Of a stretch of 64,000 nucleotides of DNA, positions 45,405-55,398 are shown piece after piece. The stretch's first letter is position 1, and the number at the start of each line of letters is the position of its first letter. The notes beneath the pieces are model-generated. The model was given only the letters and a program-made list of their open reading frames with translations. It was not told where the DNA came from and searched no databases. The translations under genes were made by a program, and so were the position numbers. Source of the stretch: Selaginella moellendorffii (lineage: Eukaryota; Streptophyta; Lycopodiopsida; Selaginellales; Selaginellaceae); assembly GCF_000143415.4 (NCBI RefSeq), contig NW_003314290.1, positions 239,501 through 303,500 of the forward strand, written 5' to 3'.

Positions 45405-46760
45405 ATGGCGCAGCTTATGGCGCGGCGGCGGATTGCCCCATTTTTCTACAACCGAGCGCTGGAGCTTGGTCGTCTCGAAACAGCGGGAAACGGTGAGCTG
45501 CTAGTGCTTACAGGACCTCCGAACTCTGGCAAGTCGGCATTGCTGTCCGAGTTTAAGGAAAGGATGCAGGCAGAGCGCAAGGGATTCCCAATCCTCATCG
45601 ATATGCGCGCGGGAAAGTTCAACACTGCAGCTAGCTTCAGCAGGGAGCTCAAGGCCAAATCCGCCGTCCCTCTGATATCGCGTGTGGTCAGTGAGGGATT
45701 GAAGGCTGCCGTAGGTGTTGAGATTCCTGAAGAGGTAGAGATGGAAACTGGACAAGCTTTGAAGGAGGCTGTCCAACATGTCGAGTCTGCTAGTCCGGAC
45801 AATATGACGATTCTACTTGAGCGACTGGAAGCCTTGTTCAGCACGGTCAAAGCGTCTTTCACTGGGTTTACGCATGGAGCGGCCGCGGCATTCCCCACAC
45901 TGATCATAGACGAGGCAAACAGGCTTTACGAGTGGAGCGCTAGTCATGAAGAGCAGGAAAATCTGGCGACGCTTCAAGAGTGGTTGGTGATGATCACGAA
46001 GCAGAAGAAGCTGGCAAATGTGGTGTTAGCCAGCTCCGAGGACTCTTTCCGGATATGGATGGGAAACAGGGTAGGGCGAGAGAGGTTTACTGTGGCGGTG
46101 GTTGGCGATCTCGGAGACGAAGAGTCATTTGAGTTTTTCATGAGGGGGCTGACGTCGCCGTGGGAGTATTACTGTCCCAGCGTCAAGGATTACGTGTTTC
46201 CTCAGGCCTTGTGGGAAGAGATACACGGCTATGTTGGCGGGAGGATGCTACTGCTGGACAGAGTAGCAGCCAAGCTATCTCCACATCTGGCTTGTCTCAT
46301 GGTTAAAGGTGCAGATATGAAGGAGAGGAGCAAGGAAGTCGAGGCGGAGATGAAGCAGACATGGAATTCCTTCATGGTGTCACTCCGAAGCGCACTCTAC
46401 AATGAGATGCTGCTAGGCTGCGGCCCACACTCCCTAAGTGCAGAGTGGAAAAGGCCTGGTCCTACTGATGCTGCTCTAGCTGAGACCAAGCCCTTATGGA
46501 CGAAGGAGGAGTACCTTCAGCTCCTGGGAATGATCACTGCAAGGTCTGGTGTGGTCTCCGAAGATGAGGTCCTGGCAGCGGGAGTGTCGGAGCAAGCTCT
46601 CAAGAGCCTCATAATGCACAACTTTGCTCATTACAGGGACATTGGGGAGTGGGGAGGCACGGATCTTGCCTGGTACAAAGGAGGATTTCCTGTTGTTATG
46701 GCAATGTCCATGCCGTACTTTCATGCTATGAAGGACGTTTTAGCGCGGCATGGACTTTGA
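45405..46760 (+). CDS. Intronless P-loop ATPase of archaeal-ATPase (STAND-like) type
   Basis: 451 aa, no intron. Walker A is LVLTGPPNSGKSALL (about residues 34-48). Walker B is PTLIIDEANRLYEW, with a preceding IDMRAGKF strand, and a sensor-1-like VVLASSEDSF follows. The C-terminal half is helical and ends with a winged-helix-like segment. The pattern is that of the pfam Arch_ATPase family, common in archaea and scattered among algae, bryophytes and lycophytes. Role unknown; no transmembrane segment. The ATG at 45405 was chosen because the preceding in-frame codons offer only non-ATG starts. It stands alone at the border of the AT-rich desert; the absence of introns is compatible with horizontal or retro-origin, but does not prove it. 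Confidence 0.82.
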   Translation: MAQLMARRRIAPFFYNRALELGRLETAGNGELLVLTGPPNSGKSALLSEFKERMQAERKGFPILIDMRAGKFNTAASFSRELKAKSAVPLISRVVSEGLKAAVGVEIPEEVEMETGQALKEAVQHVESASPDNMTILLERLEALFSTVKASFTGFTHGAAAAFPTLIIDEANRLYEWSASHEEQENLATLQEWLVMITKQKKLANVVLASSEDSFRIWMGNRVGRERFTVAVVGDLGDEESFEFFMRGLTSPWEYYCPSVKDYVFPQALWEEIHGYVGGRMLLLDRVAAKLSPHLACLMVKGADMKERSKEVEAEMKQTWNSFMVSLRSALYNEMLLGCGPHSLSAEWKRPGPTDAALAETKPLWTKEEYLQLLGMITARSGVVSEDEVLAAGVSEQALKSLIMHNFAHYRDIGEWGGTDLAWYKGGFPVVMAMSMPYFHAMKDVLARHGL

Positions 46761-48889
46761 ATGGCAACGTGAGTTATTAGGGTTGTGTAATCCAGGCTAT
46801 AGTTTACCAAACCTTACAAGGCCATTGACAATAAAAGAAAATCACTCCAGCGCCAGATTTTTTAAACGAGCTCTCGCCCATTGTGCTCGCAATCTTGGCC
46901 TCCAATTCAACCGTGGGGAGCTGAAGACGTTACCACCGAGTGTGTCCACAATGGAATCTTCGTCAGCCTCCAATGACTTGTCTGGGGTGTCCAGTGATGT
47001 GTGTCTCAATAGGTGCTGACTGATCGGCTCTGGTCTCTCATGGATGCTGTATACCTGGGATTCCGCAGTTCTCCACAACATTGCGAGCTGGGTTCCGGCA
47101 TTACTATATAAGTGCTGATATTTTTTTGCCTTTAGCTTGTTGTTAAAAGTTTAACTTTGAAATAATCAACATTTTTGCACCATTTGGAGAACAAAGAAAG
47201 AAATTCTCGGCATTTCCTTTTTCAACCTTTGGAAAACAGATTTTTCGTTCATTCGTCTATAATACAGAATCCCAAAACCTACGGCCGCTGTCTAGATGTT
47301 TATCCATGATCTTGCTAGATTTTTATCCATGATCGAAAGAGGCTGGAATCATGTTGGAGGTCAACTTCGAGGTTGGTTTCCAAGGCCACTTTAGGTGGCA
47401 CGCTCGAGAGCTTACTCTTGTCCATGGTTGAGAGTGGCGGAAATGGCTCCTCTCATCAAGTGTTCACCCGATCACCAATGTGAGAAGGGCTTCAAGAACA
47501 AATGGCAAGTTAGAAAGCTCAAAAAGAATATCAAAGTTAGAAATCAAAACCTCTCAGATAGAGCACCATCTTTCAGAGCTTTTGCTGTCAAGTTCCAAGT
47601 CTCTTGAGTATATGAACAACAAGAAGAGAAACTGGAAGAGGCTGGATCACGAGATATAAAAGAAGAGGAAACGATTGATCGATCGATGACCTAACTGACC
47701 ACCGTCACAAAATTTTAAGATGCTACACATCCGGGTGCTACTAAAGAAGAAGAAAACGCTCCACAAATCAAACCATTGATAGTAAAACGAAGATATTTTT
47801 GCTGCTTTGCTTGTGCCAAAGTTTGACTTCTTTGTTTGACCGGTATCGACCGTTGTGAAGAATATTTTTTCAGCATCCGGGTAGGAATGCAATGAACGTG
47901 CGCCATAAGCGCTTAATGCATGCCATATGCGCGGCCCCAAGCTATAAGAAGTGACATTGTGCTCGTCGAACAAAATCTGCCTGGTGAGGGAGTTAAGGCT
48001 TGAAGAATGCACGATCCTCTAGGATCCTCTAGATCTTTCAAAATGAATCTGTTATGTATGGAATGACAACTATATTTTTAGGAGTGCTGTATGCTGCCTT
48101 CAACCTTCAAATAGTGTTGATTTTTCTTCACACTGATTCAAGGTTTTTTATGTGAATCTTTAAACTAACCTCGTTTAGTTGAGTTTTCTTGCAGCCTAGA
48201 TAGAGTAAGGTGCTTGCAATAAAATTCTTGAGCACCATCTTTTGAACATGCTTTGGTGAAATACAATATGGTTTGGAAAAAGAATAAGTTTTCAATAGTG
48301 TACATAGGTTTGACATATGTTTTGAAATTGGAACATATTTTGGTTTGTAAAATAAATTTCATATAATTCTCTGATGCCAATTTTGAAATTTGAACATAAT
48401 ACAGTTTTTAATGTAGCTAACATATAATTCTCAAAAGCACAATTTTGAAACTGAATGTAAATAACATATGATTCTCTTAAGCAAATAACTAAGTTTTACT
48501 AAGTTTTATATACTAACAATAGTTTTAGATTGCTTTCGATCATTCCTTAATGATGTAGAATTATATTTGGACTTTCTATAACTGGAAATCCTACTTTTTA
48601 AGGATAATGGTGCCATCTTCTGGAAGTAAGAATTGGCCTAGAAAAAAAACAAAGCCAAGATTCTGGAATGCCACCCACTGCTGGCTCTATGCCTAGGCAC
48701 TGCCAAGCTTTTATTGACAAAAAATAAGAAAAAGGAAGAGACACAGTTAACATCCAAGAGTCACAGTGGTCAACTTGACCTGAGGGAAGCTGGAACATTC
48801 CCTCGCTACCAGTCCAGCACAAGCCTTCAATGCAACAATAAAAGTTCAATGGTGCACTCACAGTTGGAGGAGGAGACCATTGTTACAGA
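46761..48889. other. Intergenic, nothing recognised
   Basis: AT-rich in the second half. Only short unsupported ORFs. Confidence 0.4.
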
Positions 48890-49330
48890 CAGCTGCAGTT
48901 GTCCGTTGAGATCTTCTTAGTGCTCATCATAGACAGTTCTATAAGACACCATTGCAAAAGATAATTCCATTTTCCCACACTTCAAGTACATGTCAAGGAG
49001 TGTGTTGGCAACGAAGATGTCGTTGTCCTTGCAGCCCGTGCACGAATTTCCATCCCTCTGTTCAAGGCCCAGACTTTCACCATCTAGTTTCTGCTGCCAA
49101 CTTCATTGCTTCTTCGTTCGCAGCCAGGTTTGAACAATTCGGCACAGCCCGAGGCTTGCATTTGCTGAAGTAAATCCAGAGCTACGTTGCCTTGGCCATT
49201 GTTAGCATATCCCGGGATGAGAACATTCCAAAGAACGAAGTCGGGGCTGTGGACTTTGTTGAAAGCCTTTACGAGCGTTTGCTGTGCTGCTGCACTGGCG
49301 TACGTTTCCACCAGCTTGCTGGTCACGAAT
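48890..49330 (-). pseudogene. PPR gene relic
   Basis: Read right to left on the minus strand. One frame gives TLVKAFNKVHSPDFVLWN then VLIPGYANNGQGNVALDLLQ, a clear PPR pair. After frame changes it continues as NRGMEIRARAART (cf. the usual GREIHARA) and DNDIFVANTLLDMYLKCGKME. At least one frameshift and a stop break it. It is unrelated in detail to the intact PPR at 15877. Confidence 0.75.
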
Positions 49331-50450
49331 ATGTGGCCTTCAAGGAGACGTGCTTATGTTCTTTCGCCTTTTTTCTTTCTTGTAGCTACAATGCCTGTGA
49401 GATGATCGATTCGATGTTTGTTTCGAGATCAAAACTTTGTTAATCTCTCTCTCTCTTTCTCCATCTGGCAAACACTAGTTTTTCCAGGCCTTGACGCTAA
49501 GGACAGTGCCAAAGAGCCAATTGCCTGAGTGTGTGGATCAAACACAAGCAGTGGAAAAGCATATCCGGGTGCCAATGATGCTTGCTTGGTTTTCAACCCG
49601 AACGGAGATGCTAAGTCAAGGTTTGAGGTTTTACAGTAGCTTTGCACGTATTATTTGGTGTATTAAAACAGCTCTCTAGTCCTGAGGCATCCGCTTTGTG
49701 TCTAGATCGTGTTTCTCCGATGACGAAACTTTTTTGCAAGAGTGTGTGATTTCCAGTGAGCTTTCTAGTTTCTAATTGTCACTACCAAAGGAGATTTTTA
49801 TCAAGTTTGGAAGTAACATTTCTTTTTTGTGATCAAACCACTGGGACTTCTATCGGGGAGGATTGCCTTTGAGTAATTTCTGGAGCTCGATACGGCGTAC
49901 GTGCTCACGGTCAACATATACACTGGTGCTAAATGCTGGACGAGAGTGCCAAGATACAAACCAGGAGAAGAAGTCGTGGTGCTTCGGTTCGTTGGTTCCT
50001 TCTCTCATCTCCTTGGGTTTTCTTTTGCAGTTCATGAGTCTGTGGATCAAGGCAGGATGTGAACAGTATGTTCAAGTCTTGGGTGAGTATTTCGTTTGCA
50101 TTTGCGCTTTTCTGTGCCTGATGGTCATTCTCGTCAGGCTTGCAGCAGTCACTCGCCTGGCTTCGCCTTGAATGGAGGTAAAATTCACTTTTAAAGATGA
50201 GAAAGCCGGCTCTATCGTTTAATTCCGCAGGAAGAACAGAGTTCTTTGGACAAGCCACTGATCTTCCTTGTGTCAAGTCTTTCGCGATGCAGCAATCTCG
50301 TAGCTGATCGAGAAGAGGTCTCAACTCGGTTTCACGCCAGAGCCAATGACAGCGGTGAAACCTCAAATCAAACAAATTGTATGTATTGGCGGGAGACTGA
50401 GAATTGGAGGGAAATTATAGGGCTTGCGCACACCCCTAGGGTTTTTGCGC
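49331..50450. other. Intergenic; possible decayed coding remnants
   Basis: Splice-like signals and short ORFs occur at 49490-50170, but no frame carries a recognised domain. A telo-box TAGGGTTT lies at 50437-50444, 6 bp before the DONSON start codon. Confidence 0.4.
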
Positions 50451-52803
50451 ATGGAATGGCGGGGGGGTGCGCCTTACGCGCCGGATCGTGCTGCTTCTGG
50501 TGCCGAGAGCGATGCATCGCCATCGCTAGGCAAGCGCAAGACTCCGTCGGAACTGCGGGTGAGAATTTGTCCCCCGTTTCTTCTTTCGTGAGATGATGCT
50601 AATCGGATCTGTAGCGCGAGCAACTCAAACGTGCCAATAGCCAGGATGCTGGCTCAGCGCAAAGGTACGCAAGCGGCATTTGGATATTTCAAGCGTCATG
50701 GATGAGATGCTTTGCTTTTTTGTTTTTTTTTTTGGTTTTTGACAGGCCCGACGCACCAAAGCCGCCGAGGTTTTCTGAGACGCGCGCTTCGGATGTGTGT
50801 GCTCCTACCAAGTCTGCTGAAAAGCCCAAGTTTAGCTTGTCCAAATACAAAGTAAGTTCTCGTGTTCTCTTCGATCGCTAGAACTTAAAGAGGATACATT
50901 TATATAGGACGAACACTCTACAAAAGGGAAAGAAATTAAGCAGTAAGTGATGATTCTTTTCTTCGTGTTGAGTTTCAAAGTTGAGTTTCTTTCCAGGAAT
51001 CAAGGAGAGGCATCGACGAGCAATTCAAAGTTCAAGAATGTCGCTGAGCTTTCTTGTAGAATACAGCAACCACAAGCGTCTCCAGCCGTGGACATGGTAG
51101 TTTTTGTTTTTCAGTTTCGTGTTTCAACTAACATCTCTTTGAACAGGCGGAAGCTATAAAAGCTCTTGCAGTGATCAAGGCGCCTGAGAAAGTTCCTCGT
51201 CCAATTAGCAGGTCTTCATCCGCGCCTGCTGAATTTGACAACCAGAGGACGAAAAAACTTCCAGTATTGCCACTAGATCTCACTCTAAAGCTTACTGCTC
51301 GTTTTCTTTCCTGTACATCGTTTCACTGGTGAGCTTTCGGTTGTTATACTTTTCGGGTTTGGTGTTAAGGTTTATGCTTCTGATCACAGGTGCCATAGGT
51401 TTGGTGTACAAAATCAGTTTCAAGGGTTGAAGCAGTTTATACAATCTGGTCTAGGCGTAGAAAATCCACACGGTCACAAAGCGTCAGAAGTCGAAAGTGA
51501 TTTTTGGAAAGGCCTGCATTCCTGGGTTTACCCTCAGCTTTCATTTCCTCCAGAAGTTCTTTCTGCCTTAATGTCACCCGCAGCTCGCGCTGGTATTGTC
51601 TTTTTCAGTTTCTGCGAAAGTCAGCTGATTTCTTCCTTTCTTCTTTGGTCTTAGCAGGAAGCTCTTTTTTGGAACAAAGACAACGTGACTGGGAAGATTC
51701 GTTTCATTCTCTGTACTATGCATTCCGGAACAAGCTCTGCAACATTTTTTACTGTAAGGTTTCATTTCTGTCCACGTTTTAATCTCCCGTTCGTGCAGTT
51801 TGTGGTTCCCAATTTGTAGTAGCATTCTTGTGCGGAAGATCACAGGAGCAAATTTGTGCGTATCTCTCAAGGTCAACTCGTGGACTTCGTGCTCTTCTTC
51901 AAAAACAAGTATGTATGCTTATTCTTTAAATATATATCGTGAAACTCACTCAGTTTCTTGACAAGGGTGTAAGCTTTTCAATGCCTTTGTGCAAACTGGA
52001 CTCAAAACCTGCGTCAGCAGAAGAGCTTCAAGAACTCTCTGCGTTTGAGAAGTTGAATCCTGGGCAGGTAGTTTTGACAAGTTTTGATATGAAACGGGAG
52101 GTGACTTTTGCTGAAAAATTAACAGACACGACTGGTGGACTCGATGGCTGCAGTTGACAATAGCGTCCAATCTCTGCTAGCTTTTAACGGAAGCCAAAGC
52201 GTCCACCGCCTGTATGATTTCCTGTTGAACTACAGGTATGCTTGCTTATGATGTACGTCACATTGAGGAACTTTCTGCCAGATTTTTTGTGGGAAGCATG
52301 ACTCGTGCTGATGTACCTGTACTCTATTCCCCAGTTCCCTTTCATAACGCATCGTTGAAAGTCCCCGAGGCAGGTGTTTTTGCATCGACCAGTCCAATGC
52401 ATCATGTTTATTGACGTGAAAGCTGCAGGTGTGCAGTAAGCAGATGCAGGTCATTGACGGATCTGCCGTGTCCACGAACAACTCGTACAGCCTTGAGATA
52501 AAAGCTACGTGCTTGGCACCATGGGTGATTTCCAGGCTGTGTGTTGCCTTGAGGAGGCTCCACAAAGAGACTTTTGAAGTAAGGTAAGTAGTTCCTTTTA
52601 GTTATTTTGAGCACCAAACTGAAACAAGATCTGGTTCTTTTAGTTTCACTACAGAGCCACTCAGCGAAGGTCTCAACATCGCGCAGCTTCACGAGGAAGC
52701 TGCATGCAACGAGTTGGGCTTCGGTCTGGCTTCAACATTCGCTTCGGGGTCGATCAGACAGATCAAGTGCATAGACGGTTCCTACGTGGCTACAGTAAGC
52801 TAG
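50451..52803 (+). CDS. DONSON: DONSON homolog (replication-fork protein)
   Basis: Fourteen exons (50451-50558, 50615-50664, 50746-50851, 50908-50942, 50997-51096, 51147-51328, 51390-51592, 51658-51753, 51799-51908, 51966-52067, 52126-52235, 52282-52369, 52429-52583, 52644-52803), all in phase, give 534 aa. The disordered N-terminus (PSLGKRKTPSELR) is followed by the conserved core. Its blocks include LDLTLKLTARFLSCTSFHW, FWKGLHSWVYPQLSFPP, DWEDSFHSLYYAFRNKLCNI and SRSTRGLRALLQKQGVSFSM, ending in a SLEIKATCLAPWVISRL block. The protein is nuclear; in animals it promotes CMG helicase assembly and protects forks. The intron at 52370-52428 has a GC donor (GAG|GCAGGT) required by phase. Confidence 0.88.
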
Positions 52804-52950
52804 TAAACGCGTAAGAATTCCCTTGCTCTGTTCGCCACGTCTTGTAGCAAGGGTAGTCAGGTGGCTGGCCCTCCAGCATCCACGTGTAGATAACGGTTCT
52901 AAAATAGTTTAAAGATCAAGATTTTGCGGAGAAGTTTGTGGCAAGACAGG

Positions 52951-53744
52951 ATGGCCAGGCTTGTAGTAGTGTTCGTCGCGCTGACAATCGCGAGCAGCGC
53001 GGTTGCTGCTCCTTCCAGTGGGTTTGAACAGGTTGTACAGCTCTATTCAGCTGAAGGCTCCGAGAGTTGTGGACCCAAGCTCTCAATTGAGACCCCGCAT
53101 TGCAAGATCGAGGCAAGGAAGAACGGCTACGAGCTCCGCAAGTATCCCGAGGGACAGGTCTGTAACAATTCTTACTTTTTGTTTTTCCTTGACTTGTTCT
53201 TCAACTAACAGAACAATTTTTTCTTTCTTTTTCTTACGAATCAGGTGTGGGTGGAGACTCTGGTTGCAAATTCATCCTACTCGGCAGCGGTTTCCGTGGG
53301 CTTTTACCGTCTCTTTTACTACATCTCTGGTAAGAATGAGAAAGGCGAGGTCATAGAAATGACTGCCCCGGTTTTGGTTCATCCCTACGAGGAGCGTGGA
53401 GGATACAAAGTCTCCTTCTATGCACCAAGCAGGTACTTCAGAACAGTCCAGAGCTTCCGTTTACTGTTGTACTCCTTGGCAGATTTAAGTCTCACAAGGA
53501 CCTCCCAAAGCCCATGGACAAGAACGTCAAGTTCCTGGTGACAAAAGAACATACTTACGCGGTGTCCGGGCCTTTCGGAGGCTTTCCAACCGAGCCTGAC
53601 TACGAAAAGAGGCTCAAGGCCTTGAAAGAAGCGCTGGACAAGGACGACGTCGAGTATAACGGCGAGAAAGTCTACTACGCCGGGTACAGCAGTCCTTTCG
53701 AGTTTGTCAATCGGAAGCAAGAGGTCCACTTACTCACCAAGTGA
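52951..53744 (+). CDS. SOUL heme-binding family protein (copy 2)
   Basis: Three exons (52951-53157, 53245-53432, 53483-53744) give 218 aa. A signal peptide (1-23) precedes CKIEARKNGYELRKYPEGQVW, FYRLFYYISGKNEKGEVIEM followed by TAPV, and a C-terminal YYAGYSSPFEFVNRKQEVHL. This is the full SOUL fold. It keeps the TAPV signature of copy 1 (36491) but has one more intron and no C-terminal extension. It is probably secretory or vacuolar. The DONSON stop lies only 147 bp upstream in the same orientation. Confidence 0.88.
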
Positions 53745-55398
53745 GAAAGCGAGCGAGCAAGCCGGCCCATGGGATTCGCAAGAAGCCTGGTAAGTCGCAT
53801 TCGCTTATCTCTTCTATCCTCGACGAAACGCTCAATGACTTACACGTTTCTTCTCGCATCTCTGCAGGACTGCTACGGTTCTACTTCTCCATCACAAGCT
53901 TAATTGGTAGCAGCGCGTACAGGTTCTTTAAAGTTCTTCTCGTTTTGGTTTCCTTGTCCGGTATTTATTCGCGCAATGGTGATGTGAGAGTGGTCTCTCA
54001 TTGAATGGAGCCATTTCTCCGGGCTGGCCACTCAGCTGTTTGTCTAGCCTATCTTTTTTTCTTAGTTTGTATTTCCTGGAGGATGCTTTTGCTTTTGCTT
54101 TTGCCTTTGTTTGCTCTGCCGCGTGAGATCGAGTCCCCCGTCATGAGCTCCTCGCTGTCGGTTCTTTGTCGATGGTGTGTGTATGGAACGTCGTCTTGCA
54201 GGCTTCGCTGATCGCTTTGCTTGTTTTGATTGCTTCTTCTGTTGCCACTGACGCTCCTGCTCCTGCTGCTGCTGCTGCTGCTGCGACTGCTCGAAAAACA
54301 AAAGAGAAAAACTGAAAAGGAGGTTGGCTTTAAGTTCAGAGCTCTAGCTCAAGAACCAAAAGACCATCTTATCTCTTTTTTTCGCGCGCTCCTCTCGCTC
54401 TCTCTGTCTAGTTTTGTTTGCTTGTGGTGCTTTCATCCAGAGGTGCCTGCCATGTTTCACGGATTTGAGACACTCGTGGAGGGAAATCCCACGCAACTTG
54501 GTGGTGCAAATACAAAATTTTGCTGGAGCGCTGGGCTGGAACTGGAATAGTCCTTTTTAAAACACTAGTAAATAATAGTCTGGAAGAACATCCATGATCA
54601 ATCAAGCCACGAAGTACACACGACTGTGCTCTGATTTATATATAGCCACCTTTGGTTATATTAACTCTTTTTGGTTTTGTATCCCCGGTCCAAAGTCAAG
54701 GCGCCTTGCGAATCATAGTTGTTGTCAAGATTCCAGATCAATCAAAATCAAACTCTCGATTATTTTGGCTAAGATCTCACTTGTCAAGAGAGCAATAAAC
54801 TGGATTACGTTGTGACTTGTCTCCTTGAATCACTTCCCAGTCAAAAGGAATTAACAATAACTAATTTATAAAAAGTAATACTTCGTTACTAGAATATTGT
54901 CAAAATTAAATAAAAAGTAAAAACTGAAAAAAATTGAATTTGTACCTGGAGCTCTGGTGGACGATGATCTCAAGAACAAATTGTCAGAGGAAGATTAATT
55001 AAAAGGCCAAGAAGAAGAAAGAAAGAAAGGAATGAATGTAATGTAGGCGTATTAAGCTTTCTTTCCATAAATGATAACTGTCCTCGTTTACTCCCCCATA
55101 GCATAGCTCTCAAAATAACATTCCATACTAGCCATAGCAGCCGTTGCTCAACAATCTCCTCTTCTTTCTTTCTTGCTGTCCAAACAAGAAAGTAGTGAAA
55201 CTGTAAAGAATCAATCGGGGCGAGCGAGCTCTCAATCAGATCAGCGAGAAAAGAGCAACAATCAAGGAAGAAAAACGAGTCACAGAACAGGGACTTTTGC
55301 AAAGGTGAGTGAGTGAGTTCCAATCCTTCCAAGCAAATGGAGGAGTAGAGAGAACTTTGGAGTGTATGTAGAGAATCAATCTCAGTGTAGAGGGAGCT
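53745..55398. other. Intergenic with trinucleotide repeats
   Basis: A (CTG)n-type run lies at about 54255-54290 and an AT-rich patch at 54840-54950. No supported gene. Confidence 0.4.
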
